NCBI GenBank assembly: GCA_035691285.1
Contig: DASSJI010000058.1
Span: forward strand, 1-31,913
Source: DATFEN01 sp035691285
GTDB taxonomy: Bacteria > Acidobacteriota > Vicinamibacteria > Fen-336
Length of the DNA stretch: 31,913 nt
Reading direction: 5' to 3'
Shown: one piece after another, positions 14,273-23,678 of the stretch
Layout: every line of letters begins with the position of its first letter
How positions within the stretch are numbered: position 1 is the first letter of the stretch
Made by a program: the position numbers and the translations under genes
Notes under the pieces: model-generated
Seen by the model: only the letters and a program-made list of their open reading frames with translations
What the model was told of the DNA's origin: nothing
Database searches by the model: none

Positions 14273-15754
14273 TCAGTCCTCCCGAGGCCGCGGCACGGGC
14301 GAGGCGGGATCCAGATTCGGGTTGAAGTACGGATCGCGCGTCTCGAAAGGCTCGACCAGCTCGAGGGTCCCGGCCGTCCGCACCAGCACGGCCTGGGGCA
14401 CGACCACGCAACGCAGCCCGGCGGCCCGCGCGCGGCGGCTGTAGTCGAAGGCCGACGTGCCCGGCCCGACGGACTCGAGCACGCTCCTCCGGGTCATCCA
14501 CGCTCCCGGGCCGAGCGCCGACACGTTGCGCACGAAGCCCGGCAGTCCCAGAGGCGTCCAGCGCCGAGGCGCCGCGCCGGAGAAGAGCGGCAACGTGCGC
14601 GCCTCGGTGAACGCCAGTCCCGCATGCTCGATCGCGCCGCTCTGGTCGTGCACGGCCGCGCCCGCCGCGCCCACGCCGGGAACAAGCGCCCAGAACGCGA
14701 GGGCCGCCGCCCAGTCGTCGGAGTCCGGACGGAAGCCCGGTTCCTGGAAGAGCACCAGCTCTCCACGCGCATCCGTTAGCTCCTCAGCTCTCGTCACGAC
14801 CGAGATCCTCGGCGCCCTCTCGAAGGACGCCAGGATCCGCAGCGGGGCTTCGCCGGGGATGCGGCCTGGCCAGCCCCGGCGCTCGAGGGCTCGCCGCAGT
14901 GCTTCGCGCGCGGCGCGCGCCACGTAGGGCTTGGCGTCGAGGCTGGAAGCCGCCGACGAGGCGACGCTGCGCCAGTGGTAGAGGACGACGGGGACGTGTG
15001 CGATGCGGTCGGTGCGCTCGGCGAGCCGGAGGAACAGGTCCCAGTCCTGCGCGCCGTCCAGGTCCGCGGCGATCCCTCCCGCGGCGAGGACGAGCTCGCG
15101 CCGGACCAGCGTCGCGTGGGCCAGGAAGTTCGTCGAGAGCAGCAGCTCGGGCGACCAGTCAGGCTTGAAGTACGGATCGTAGCGGTCGCCCCAGGGCGTC
15201 ACGTTGTCCTTGTCGGAGTAGACGACGTCGAGTGTGGGGTCGCGCGCTGCCTCGCCAGCGAGGCGGCTCAGCGCGTCGGGCGCGAGCACGTCGTCCTGAT
15301 CGAGGAAGAGCACGAACTCGCCCCTCGCAGTCGCGAGGGCGGCTCCGGTATTGCCGCCGATCCCGCGGTTCGCCTCTGGCGCCGAGACGCGGAAGCGCGG
15401 GTCATGGGCAGCGAGCTCGCGGACCAGGCGCGCGCCGGCGGAGCCAGCGGGGCCGCCGTCGGCGACGCAGACCTCGAAGCGTGGCCAGGTCTGTAGGCGG
15501 ACGGACTCGATCGCGGCGCGGAGCGCCGCGATCGGCGCGTCGAACATCGGCAACAGAACGCTGACGAACGGGCCCGCATCCGGCACGCGGTCGGGGAGGC
15601 GCTCGGTTTCTCGCGCCAGGAAGCGTCGATACGCCGCGTGCGCGTCCAGTGCCGGATGCAGGCGCGCCGCCCGCCGTCCGAGACGCTCGCCGAGCGTTCC
15701 CTGGAGCAGCCGCACGCACGTCCCGACGAGGCGCTGCCGCACCTCGGATCGCAC
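14273..15754 (-). CDS. Family 2 glycosyltransferase with degenerate second domain (glycan biosynthesis)
   Basis: A 493-residue protein. After ~60 residues of basic helix comes a full GT2 domain: FVSVLLPMFDAPIAALRAAIESV (residues ~63-85), FEVCVADGG, ANRGIGGNTGAALATARGEFVLFLDQDD (the DxDD metal/nucleotide motif), DVVYSDKDNVTPWGDRYDPYFKPDW and GAQDWDLFLRL. The C-terminal ~180 residues look like a second, shortened GT-A-like half (GELVLFQEPGFRPDSDDW and GAAVHDQSGAIEHAGLAF) without the early nucleotide-binding part. This architecture is common in O-antigen and exopolysaccharide loci. GTG 15754 lies six bases after a TAGAAT. It is divergent from the adenylation gene and probably belongs to the same glycan locus. 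Confidence 0.88.
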   Translation of the reverse strand: MRSEVRQRLVGTCVRLLQGTLGERLGRRAARLHPALDAHAAYRRFLARETERLPDRVPDAGPFVSVLLPMFDAPIAALRAAIESVRLQTWPRFEVCVADGGPAGSAGARLVRELAAHDPRFRVSAPEANRGIGGNTGAALATARGEFVLFLDQDDVLAPDALSRLAGEAARDPTLDVVYSDKDNVTPWGDRYDPYFKPDWSPELLLSTNFLAHATLVRRELVLAAGGIAADLDGAQDWDLFLRLAERTDRIAHVPVVLYHWRSVASSAASSLDAKPYVARAAREALRRALERRGWPGRIPGEAPLRILASFERAPRISVVTRAEELTDARGELVLFQEPGFRPDSDDWAAALAFWALVPGVGAAGAAVHDQSGAIEHAGLAFTEARTLPLFSGAAPRRWTPLGLPGFVRNVSALGPGAWMTRRSVLESVGPGTSAFDYSRRARAAGLRCVVVPQAVLVRTAGTLELVEPFETRDPYFNPNLDPASPVPRPRED

Positions 15755-15760
15755 GGCGGG

Positions 15761-15766
15761 ATTCTA
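15761..15766 (-). promoter_or_regulatory. Putative -10 element (TAGAAT) of the leftward glycosyltransferase
   Basis: On the minus strand TAGAAT is followed by six bases and then GTG at 15754, the same arrangement as at 6483-6488. A leaderless mRNA is expected. The element lies in the 42-bp region shared with the rightward glycan operon. Confidence 0.55.
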
Positions 15767-15777
15767 CGGTGTCGGGC

Positions 15778-15783
15778 TACACT
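15778..15783 (+). promoter_or_regulatory. Putative -10 element (TACACT) of the rightward glycan operon
   Basis: TACACT lies 13 bases before the GTG at 15797. With normal spacing, initiation falls near 15790, leaving a leader of only about seven bases. No convincing -35 was seen. The two divergent -10 elements are about 11 bases apart, so the two transcripts should compete or be co-regulated. Confidence 0.45.
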
Positions 15784-15796
15784 GTCCCGTCCCGAA

Positions 15797-18208
15797 GTGA
15801 CGCACTCTCCTCCGACTCTGCCGGCGCTGCTCGCCGCCCGCGCGCTCGCCGCCCCAGGTTTCCCCGTGCTCCTGGGAACGGACGACGCGGTGGTCACGGC
15901 CGCCAGCCTCGAGGCCCGCTGTCGAGCCTTCGCCGGGGCCGCCGTGGCAGCCGGGATTCGCCCGGGTCGGCGCGTCCTCGTGGCCGCTCCAGGCGGGATC
16001 GAGGCCGCCGTCTCGGCCGTGGTCGCAGCGTCCTTCGGCGAGGCGGCCATCGTGGATCCGCGTCTGCCTCGCTCGGAGGCCGCGCGACTGCTCGATCGTC
16101 TCCAGCCGGCCGCGGCCGTGGACCCCTGCGAGCCCTGGCTCGGCCTGGCCCGCGAGCGCGGGCTGGCCCTGCTCGGCCTCGGCCGTGCCAGCGGCCCGTG
16201 GGTGGAGCGCCGCGCGGAAGACGTGGCCGCCGCGCTGCACACCTCGGGAACGAGCGGGGATCAGCGCGTGGCGCTGCACACGCACCGGAGCTTGCTGAGC
16301 GCGGCGCGCCACGGCGCCGATGCACTCGCGCTCGGACCGGAAGATCGCGCCCTCGACCTCCGGCCCGGCCATCACGCCTCGAGCCTCGTCGGCGCCGTCC
16401 TGGCGAGCCTCGTCTCCGGCGGCGCCGTGATCCGGCCCGCCCGCTTCGAGCCGTCGCTCTTCTTCGACTGGCTGGAGCGGCTCCGTCCGACCTGGTACAC
16501 GGCGGCGCCCGCCGTGCACGCCGCGATCGCGGCGGAAGCGCGCCGGCACGGCCCGAGGGCCACCTCCCTGCGATTCGTGCGCTCCTCTGCGGCGACGCTG
16601 GCCCCGGAGCTGGCCGCGGAGCTCGAGCGGCTCCTCGGCGCGCCCGTCCTCGACGGTTACGGAATGACGGAGGTCCCTCTCATCGCGAGCGCGCGCCTGG
16701 GCGACCCGCCGCGCGCCTCCGGTGTGATCGGAGCGCCGGCCGGCATCGAAGTCGCGATTCGCGACGGCGAGGTCTTCGTACGCGGCGACGCGGTGATGGT
16801 CGCGTACGACGGCGACGACGCGGCCAACGCCGCTGCCTTCGCCGACGGCTGGTTCCGCACCGGGGATCTCGGCGCCCTCGACGCGGACGGCCGGCTCCGG
16901 CTGGCGGGGCGCGAGGGCCGTCGCATCAACACCGGGGGGGAGAAGGTGGATCCGGCCGAGGTGGAGGCCGCGGTCCGCCGCCATCCTGCCGTGAGGGACG
17001 CCGCCGTGTTCGCGATGCCCCACCGTCGCCTGGGGGAGGAGGTGGCGGCCGCCGTCGTGCGCGAACCGGGCCAGGCCGCGTGCGTCGCGGAGCTGCGTCG
17101 TTTCGTCTCCCGCGACCTCGCGGCCTTCAAGGTGCCGCGTCGCGTCCGCTTCGTCGAGGCGATCCCCCGCGACGCCCAGGGCAAGCTCCGGAAGGCCGTC
17201 CTGAGCTCGAGCTTCGCGCCGAGCCCGCGGCGACCCTCGGAGCGGCCCATCGCTCCCGACGAGGAGCGCGTCGCCCGGATCTGGGCCGAGACCCTCGGCT
17301 TGGACGATGTTGGCACGACGGAGGATTTCTTCGACCTAGGCGGCGACTCCTTCTCGGCGGCGGCGATCCTTGCACGCGTCGAGGGCGAGCTCGGCGCGCG
17401 CCTCCCGCTGTCAGCCCTCCTCGAGGCGCCCACGGTGGAGGCGCTCACCGCCGCCATCGGCGGGGTGCCGCTCACCAGCGCCGGGCCGGCCGTCGTGCTC
17501 CGGGCGGGCGGCAGCCGGCCGCCGTTCTTCTGCGTCCACGGCATCGGAGGAACGGCATTTCGGCTCGCCGCGCTCGCGGAGCGCCTGCCGGCCGAGCAGC
17601 CCTTCGTGGCGCTCCAGGCCCCCGGACTCGACGGCCGCGGAGCGCCCCTGACGAGCGTCGAGGCCCTCGCCGAGCTCTACCTCCGGGCCGTGTCGGAGCG
17701 CCAGCCCCATGGCCCCTACCGGCTCGGCGGCTTCTGCATGGGAGGCGCCGTGGCTTACGAGATGGCGCGCCGTCTCGAGTCCCGAGGTCAGAGCGTGGCC
17801 CTCCTCGCGCTCATCGACCCCCCGCCGCTGCCCCTTGGCTACAGGCGGCGGCTTCCGGACCGCCTGCGCGTCGTCGCAAGCGCCGCCCTGAGCCGGCTCC
17901 GCCTGCGCGAGCCGGGCCCGGCCATCGGCGGCGACGAGTCGGCCGTGATGCAGGCCAACCGCCGCGCGCTCAGGCGCTACCGTCCGGGGGCCTATGGGGG
18001 CTCGGCCCGGATCTACTGCGCGAGCGATGGCCCCGCAGGGGCCGCCGAAGACGCCGAGGCGTCGCTGCGCCGTCTCGTGCGGGGGGCCGTCCACAGCGTC
18101 CGCCTGCCCGGCGGCCACATGGACCTGATGCTCGAGCCGGGCGTCGCGCGCGTCGCGGTCGAGCTGGACCGCGCGCTCCGGGACGCCGCGGCCGGAACGC
18201 AGCGCTAG
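15797..18208 (+). CDS. Trifunctional adenylation - carrier protein - thioesterase (NRPS-like) protein
   Basis: An 803-residue protein with three domains. The AMP-forming ligase domain (~1-470) shows HTSGTSGDQRVALHTHRS, DGYGMTEVP, GWFRTGDLG, INTGGEKVDPAE and the catalytic Lys463 in DAQGKLRKAV. The carrier domain (~480-555) shows DDVGTTEDFFDLGGDSFSAA, with Ser518 as the phosphopantetheine site. The alpha/beta-hydrolase thioesterase (~570-800) shows FFCVHGIGG, GGFCMGG and GGHMDLM. Its nucleophile is Cys647 instead of the common Ser, with His774 as the base. No condensation domain is present. Where amino-acid-activating domains carry the Asp that binds the alpha-amino group, this one has His (GHHASSL), so a carboxylic acid without an alpha-amino group is more likely. 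GTG 15797 is set by the short promoter gap. Confidence 0.9.
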   Translation: MTHSPPTLPALLAARALAAPGFPVLLGTDDAVVTAASLEARCRAFAGAAVAAGIRPGRRVLVAAPGGIEAAVSAVVAASFGEAAIVDPRLPRSEAARLLDRLQPAAAVDPCEPWLGLARERGLALLGLGRASGPWVERRAEDVAAALHTSGTSGDQRVALHTHRSLLSAARHGADALALGPEDRALDLRPGHHASSLVGAVLASLVSGGAVIRPARFEPSLFFDWLERLRPTWYTAAPAVHAAIAAEARRHGPRATSLRFVRSSAATLAPELAAELERLLGAPVLDGYGMTEVPLIASARLGDPPRASGVIGAPAGIEVAIRDGEVFVRGDAVMVAYDGDDAANAAAFADGWFRTGDLGALDADGRLRLAGREGRRINTGGEKVDPAEVEAAVRRHPAVRDAAVFAMPHRRLGEEVAAAVVREPGQAACVAELRRFVSRDLAAFKVPRRVRFVEAIPRDAQGKLRKAVLSSSFAPSPRRPSERPIAPDEERVARIWAETLGLDDVGTTEDFFDLGGDSFSAAAILARVEGELGARLPLSALLEAPTVEALTAAIGGVPLTSAGPAVVLRAGGSRPPFFCVHGIGGTAFRLAALAERLPAEQPFVALQAPGLDGRGAPLTSVEALAELYLRAVSERQPHGPYRLGGFCMGGAVAYEMARRLESRGQSVALLALIDPPPLPLGYRRRLPDRLRVVASAALSRLRLREPGPAIGGDESAVMQANRRALRRYRPGAYGGSARIYCASDGPAGAAEDAEASLRRLVRGAVHSVRLPGGHMDLMLEPGVARVAVELDRALRDAAAGTQR

Positions 18209-18211
18209 TAG

Positions 18212-18835
18212 ATGGTGGAAGCGCGGGTCGAGGTCGTGGAGGCGTCGCTGGAGGACGTGCTGTCCTCCCTCGACGCTCACACGCTCCTCGACGGGGACGA
18301 GCGGGCGCGGGCCGCTCGCTTCCGAAACGCGGAGGCGCGGGACCGCTTCCTGGCGGGGCGGGGGCTCCTGCGGGCGCTGCTCGGCGAGCGGCTCGGGCGG
18401 CCCCCTGGCGCCGTTCGGCTTCGGCTCGAGGCGAACGGTCGCCCCGTGCTCGCCGACCCGGATGCGCGCGTTCGCTTCAGCGTCTCCCATGCCGGCGACC
18501 GCGTAGTGGTCGCGCTCGCGGACCGCGACGTGGGCGTGGACATCGAGCGGCTTCGGCCCCTCCCCGACGCGCTCGATCTGGCCCGCCGCTTCTTCGCCGC
18601 AGGCGAGGTGGCGGTCCTCGCATCGGAGCCGCTCGACCGTCGCGCGGACGTGTTTCTCGTCCTGTGGACGCGCAAGGAAGCGCTGCTGAAGGCGCGCGGC
18701 CTCGACCTCGCCGACGGCCTCGCGTCGCCCGCCTCCGGGCAGGCGGGCTTCGACGTCCGCGCCCTCGAGGTGGCGGCGGGCTTCGTGGCGGCGGTGGCGG
18801 CGCGGGGAAGCGACTGGGCGGTCGTGCGCCGGTGA
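18212..18835 (+). CDS. 4'-phosphopantetheinyl transferase, Sfp type
   Basis: A 207-residue Sfp/HetI/AcpT-type enzyme that moves phosphopantetheine from CoA to a carrier-protein serine. The N-terminal half has RAARFRNAEARDRFLAGRGLLRALLG. The core has FSVSHAGDRVVVALAD and VGVDIERL (the Mg-binding Asp-x-Glu), followed by FFAAGEVAVL and WTRKEALLKARG (the Trp-x3-Glu-x3-Lys motif). It begins four bases after the carrier-containing gene, and its obvious substrate is Ser518 of that protein. Its stop overlaps the GTG of the next glycosyltransferase (GTGA). Confidence 0.95.
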   Translation: MVEARVEVVEASLEDVLSSLDAHTLLDGDERARAARFRNAEARDRFLAGRGLLRALLGERLGRPPGAVRLRLEANGRPVLADPDARVRFSVSHAGDRVVVALADRDVGVDIERLRPLPDALDLARRFFAAGEVAVLASEPLDRRADVFLVLWTRKEALLKARGLDLADGLASPASGQAGFDVRALEVAAGFVAAVAARGSDWAVVRR

Positions 18836-19986
18836 ACGGCCCCGAGCCGGTCCTGTACCTGAACCTCTACGCCACGATCGGCGGAGCGGAGCGCGCGCTC
18901 CTCGAGCTCGTCGGCCGCCTCGATCCGGCCCGCCACACGCCGATCGTGGCTTTGGGCGGCGAGGGCGAGCTCGTTGCCGCGCTCCGCGGTCGGGGCGTCG
19001 AGGCGGCGGTCGTGCCCTTCCCGACGCCACCGCTCCACGGCCTGCTCTGGCCGCCCACCCTGTGGCGCGTCGCGCGGGCCGCGCGTCGCCTGGGGCGCCA
19101 GGTCGTCGAGCGCGGCGTGAGACTCGTCCAGTGCGGCGACGTGCTCGGCCTGCTGCTCCTGGGTCCTGCTCGGCGGCAGGGGGCGCGCCTCGTCTACCAG
19201 GTGAACTACCTGGGAGGGGGCCCGCGCGTGGCTTCGCTGCGGGGGCTCGGCCGACGAGTGGACGCGCTCGTGGCCTGCTCGCGGTACCAGGCGGGCCAGG
19301 TGGCCAGGTCCGCGCCCGAGCTGTCCAGACGCACGGTGGTGGTGCACCCGGGGATCGATCCGGCGGCCTTCGCGAGGGGAGATGGCCGCTCCTTTCGGCG
19401 GGAGCTGGGCGTGCCCGACGACGCCCCGCTCGTCGGCATGCTGGCCCGCTACGACGTCTGGAAGGGACACCACGTGTTCCTGGACGCCGCAGCGCGTCTC
19501 GCCGCCGCCCGGCCAGCGGCCCGCTTCGCGATGATCGGGGGAGCGCTCAACGCCGGCGCGTTGACGCACGTGGCGCGCTACCGCGACGCCGTGCTAGCCC
19601 ACCGCGCGCGGCTGGGGCTTGTGGACCGGGTCCTGGTCGTGGACCATCGGCCCGACGTGGCGGACGTGCTCTCGGCCCTCGACGTCTTCGCGCTCCCCTC
19701 GACCGGGGAGCCCTTCGGCATGGCCCTGATCGAGGCCATGGCCGCGGGCCGCCCCGTGGCGGCGTCGGACACCGGGGGGCCGGCGGAGATCGTCCAGGAG
19801 GGCCGGAGCGGCCTGCTGTTCCGGACCGGCGACCCCGGCGCCCTGGCCGCGGCCGTCGCGTCCCTGCTCGACGACCCGGCTTCGGCGCGGCGTCTCGGCG
19901 ACGCCGGCCGCCGCAGGGTGGCAAAGGCGTTCGACGCCGGGCGCTACGCGCGCGAGATGGAGGCGGTCTATGCCCGGCTCGCGTGA
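18832..19986 (+). CDS. Family 4 (group 1) glycosyltransferase
   Basis: A 384-residue GT-B enzyme. The N-terminal Rossmann half starts LYLNLYATIGGAERALLELV, the Gly-rich acceptor-side loop of retaining GT4 enzymes, and includes LVYQVNYLGGG and VDALVACSRYQ. The C-terminal donor half has VGMLARYDVWKGHHVFLDA, then DVADVLSALDVFALPST, and GEPFGMALIEAMAAGRPVAASDTGGPAEIV with the E-x7-E motif. It builds a lipid-linked glycan at the cytoplasmic face using a nucleotide sugar. The GTG start overlaps the stop of the phosphopantetheinyl transferase, and its own 3' end overlaps the ABC permease by 17 bases. These overlaps tie carrier chemistry and glycan export into one operon. Confidence 0.93.
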   Translation: MNGPEPVLYLNLYATIGGAERALLELVGRLDPARHTPIVALGGEGELVAALRGRGVEAAVVPFPTPPLHGLLWPPTLWRVARAARRLGRQVVERGVRLVQCGDVLGLLLLGPARRQGARLVYQVNYLGGGPRVASLRGLGRRVDALVACSRYQAGQVARSAPELSRRTVVVHPGIDPAAFARGDGRSFRRELGVPDDAPLVGMLARYDVWKGHHVFLDAAARLAAARPAARFAMIGGALNAGALTHVARYRDAVLAHRARLGLVDRVLVVDHRPDVADVLSALDVFALPSTGEPFGMALIEAMAAGRPVAASDTGGPAEIVQEGRSGLLFRTGDPGALAAAVASLLDDPASARRLGDAGRRRVAKAFDAGRYAREMEAVYARLA

Positions 19987-20731
19987 CGGGCGCTGGCTCG
20001 AGCTCGTGCGCGAGCTGGCGGTCACCGACTTCCGCCTCAAGTACAACGACTCGGCGCTCGGCTACGCGTGGTCGATGCTCAGCCCCCTCGCCATGCTCGG
20101 CATCTACTACTTCGTGTTCCGCCACATCCTGGGCGAGCGCAGCCCCGGCTACGCGATCTACCTGCTGGTGGGCGTGGTGTACTGGGCCTTCGTCCAGGAC
20201 TGCACCTTCTCCGGGCTCACCGCCTTGATGGCGCGCGCTCACGTGCTGCGCGCGGTGCACGTCCCGGTGATCCTCGTGGTGGCGGCCGGAGGGCTGTCGA
20301 CGGTGATCACGGTGGCCATCAACAGCATCGCGTTAATGCTGGGGCTGCTCGTCATGGGACGGCTGTCGCCGCTCTTTCCCCTGGCCCTGCTGCCCCTCGC
20401 GTGCCTCGTCCTCTTCGCGCTGGGCGTGAGCCTGCTCGTGGCCCTCGCCTGGGTGCGCTTCCGGGACGCGAGCCTCCTCTGGAGCGTCGCCCTGCAAGCG
20501 TGGTTCTGGCTCACACCGGTCGTCTACACGGTGCGCGATCCGGCCTTCGAGGAGATCCTCTACCTCAACCCCGTGGCCCGCTGCCTGTACCTGATCCGCT
20601 GGTTCCTCGTTTACGACTACCTGCCGTCCCTGCGCTTCGTGCTGATCACGGTGGCGTGCTGTGTGCTCTTCTTCCTCTTCGCGCTGCGGGTGTTCCGAGG
20701 GCGGGAGAGCGGCATCCCTGAGGACCTGTGA
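19970..20731 (+). CDS. ABC-2 type polysaccharide/glycolipid export permease (Wzm/TagG-like)
   Basis: A 253-residue permease with the expected N-terminal amphipathic start (WLELVRELAVTDFRLKYNDSALGYAWSMLSPLAML) characteristic of O-antigen and teichoic-acid exporters, then six membrane spans. The late segment SVALQAWFWLTPVVYTV and LNPVARCLYLIRWFL is the usual family signature near the last re-entrant and transmembrane helices. It would form the homodimeric channel that moves a polyprenyl-linked glycan or glycolipid across the inner membrane, driven by the ATPase encoded immediately after it (four-base overlap). Confidence 0.94.
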   Translation: MPGSRDGRWLELVRELAVTDFRLKYNDSALGYAWSMLSPLAMLGIYYFVFRHILGERSPGYAIYLLVGVVYWAFVQDCTFSGLTALMARAHVLRAVHVPVILVVAAGGLSTVITVAINSIALMLGLLVMGRLSPLFPLALLPLACLVLFALGVSLLVALAWVRFRDASLLWSVALQAWFWLTPVVYTVRDPAFEEILYLNPVARCLYLIRWFLVYDYLPSLRFVLITVACCVLFFLFALRVFRGRESGIPEDL

Positions 20732-21444
20732 TCGAGGCTGCCGGCGTCTCCAAGGTGTTTCGGCTGCCGCGCCACAGACGCCACGCGCTGCGGGCGCTCC
20801 CCGGCGGCGCGCGGGGGTTCGACCACGTGGCGGCGCTCCAGGACGTCTCGTTCCACGTCGCGACGGGCGAGTTCGTCGGCGTCGTGGGCCGCAACGGGTC
20901 GGGGAAGTCGACGCTGCTCCGGCTGCTGGCCGGCATCTATCCGCCCACGGCCGGACGGCTCGTGCTGGGGGGGGCTGTCGCGCCGATCCTCGACCTGGGC
21001 GCGGGCTTCCACGGGATGCTGCCGGTCGCGGACAACGTGCTCCTCTACGGCGTGCTGCTCGGTCTCCCGCGGGCGGAGCTGCGGGCGGAGCTGGCCGAGA
21101 TCCTGGCCAGGGCGGGCCTCCTGGACTACGCGGAGGCGCCCCTGGAGCGGGTCTCCTCGGGCATGCGCCTGCGCCTCGCCTTCACCGTCGCGCTGCGCTC
21201 GGCGGCGCCGCTGCTCCTCATCGACGAGGCCCTGGCGGTGGGTGACGCGGCGTTCCGTGAGCAGTGCGTCGCCGACCTGCGGGCCCTGAGGGCGCGCGGG
21301 CGCACGGCGGTCCTCGTCAGCCACGAGCCGGACCTGCTCGGCGCCCTTTGCGATCGGCTGCTCGTCCTCGACGGTGGCCGCCTGGCCGGGGCCGGGCCCG
21401 TGCCCGCGATGCTCGAGCTGTACGGCGCCCTGCCCTCGCGATGA
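20728..21444 (+). CDS. ABC transporter ATP-binding protein for glycan export (Wzt/TagH-like)
   Basis: A 238-residue nucleotide-binding protein. Seen are Walker A GRNGSGKST (residues ~53-61), a Q-loop region LDLGAGFHGMLPVADN typical of Wzt, the signature variant VSSGMRLRLAF instead of LSGGQ (normal in this family), Walker B LLLIDEALAVGD and the switch SHEPD. The C-terminal carbohydrate-binding extension that E. coli O9a Wzt uses to recognise a capped chain is absent. Export would therefore not depend on an O9a-type terminal modification. GTG 20728 overlaps the permease stop. The next glycosyltransferase starts in ATGA at its stop. Confidence 0.94.
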   Translation: MIEAAGVSKVFRLPRHRRHALRALPGGARGFDHVAALQDVSFHVATGEFVGVVGRNGSGKSTLLRLLAGIYPPTAGRLVLGGAVAPILDLGAGFHGMLPVADNVLLYGVLLGLPRAELRAELAEILARAGLLDYAEAPLERVSSGMRLRLAFTVALRSAAPLLLIDEALAVGDAAFREQCVADLRALRARGRTAVLVSHEPDLLGALCDRLLVLDGGRLAGAGPVPAMLELYGALPSR

Positions 21445-22352
21445 CGCCGGAGGTCTCGGCCGTCGTCGTCGCGTATCGCACCGCGGGTCTGCTGCCTCGC
21501 TGCCTCGACGCCCTGGACGCTGCGGCGGGCGGGCTCGCGCTCGAGCGCATCGTCGTCGACAACGCGTCCGGCGACGGGACCGCCGCCCTGGTCGGCGCGC
21601 GGGCGGGGGTTCGCCTGGTGTCGAACGACACGAATCGCGGCTTCGCCGCCGCGGCCAACCAGGGCGCCCGCGTCGCGAGCGGCCGCTTCGTGCTCTTCCT
21701 CAACCCCGACGCGAGACCGGCCCCCGGCAGCCTCGAAGCGCTGGTCGCGGCGCTTCGGGCCACGCCGGAGGCGGGGCTCGCCAGCCCGCGTCTCGTCTGG
21801 CCGGACGGAACGCCGCAGCCCAGCGCGTGGCTCGCGCCGAGCCTGGCCACGCTGGCGTTCGAGGCGCTGCGGTTGTGGAACCTCCGGCCGCGGAGCCGCC
21901 TCGACCACCTCGAGTCGATCCAGGGCCCGCCTTTCGCGGTTCCTTGCGTCTGCGGAGCGTGCCTCCTGGCGCGACCGGCCTGCTTCGATGCGCTCGGCGG
22001 CTTCGACGAGCGCTTCTTCCTGTACCACGAGGACTGGGACCTGTGCCTGCGCGCGAGGGTCGCCGGCTGGAGCTGCTTGCTCGTGCCCGAGGCGTCCGCG
22101 GTCCACGAGCGCGGCGGCTCCGCGTTCCAGGACCGCGCGGACTTCTGGCGACGCTACACCGAGAGCCGCGACCTCCTCATCCGCAGGCACTTCCGGGGAG
22201 CGCGGCGCCCCCCGGCGCTGCTGCTGCACCGGCTGGGCCTGCGCGCCCAAGCGTTCGCGTTCCGGGTCGCCGGGCGTCCCGAGGAATCGCGTCACGTTTC
22301 CGCCGCGCGCCGCGCCCTGCCGTCCTTGACCGCCCGAAGCCGCGGGTGCTAG
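21441..22352 (+). CDS. Family 2 glycosyltransferase, rhamnosyltransferase (WbbL)-like
   Basis: A 303-residue GT2 protein with the WbbL-type layout: VSAVVVAYRTAGLLPRCLDAL at the N-terminus, IVVDNASGDGT, LVSNDTNRGFAAAANQGARVASGRFVLFLNPDA (N-P-D in place of DxD), VCGACLLARPACFDALGGFDERFFLYHEDWDLCLRAR with the conserved ED-D, and a short C-terminal basic region. Related enzymes add rhamnose or other deoxysugars to lipid-linked glycans. It is the last gene of the operon, and its stop codon lies inside the palindrome/-10 region ahead of citrate synthase. Confidence 0.92.
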   Translation: MTPEVSAVVVAYRTAGLLPRCLDALDAAAGGLALERIVVDNASGDGTAALVGARAGVRLVSNDTNRGFAAAANQGARVASGRFVLFLNPDARPAPGSLEALVAALRATPEAGLASPRLVWPDGTPQPSAWLAPSLATLAFEALRLWNLRPRSRLDHLESIQGPPFAVPCVCGACLLARPACFDALGGFDERFFLYHEDWDLCLRARVAGWSCLLVPEASAVHERGGSAFQDRADFWRRYTESRDLLIRRHFRGARRPPALLLHRLGLRAQAFAFRVAGRPEESRHVSAARRALPSLTARSRGC

Positions 22353-22369
22353 CCTCCGCGCGCGGAGGC
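22352..22369. promoter_or_regulatory. Perfect 18-bp palindrome covering the citrate synthase ribosome binding site
   Basis: GCCTCCGCG and CGCGGAGGC form an exact palindrome. In RNA it could fold as a seven-pair stem with a four-base loop, hiding the only GGAGG (22364-22368) ahead of the gltA ATG at 22379. Alternatively it is a DNA operator, or simply the end of the upstream operon. A possible -10 (TAGCCT, 22350-22355) overlaps it. Confidence 0.4.
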
Positions 22370-22378
22370 GTCCCCTTC

Positions 22379-23671
<1,293 letters not shown>

Positions 23672-23678
23672 GCCGGCC

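Noticed and set aside
20728..21444. Degenerate ABC signature (SSGM instead of SGGQ) as a sign of inactivity
   Set aside because: This variant is usual in Wzt/TagH-type export ATPases. Walker A, Walker B and the switch His are intact.
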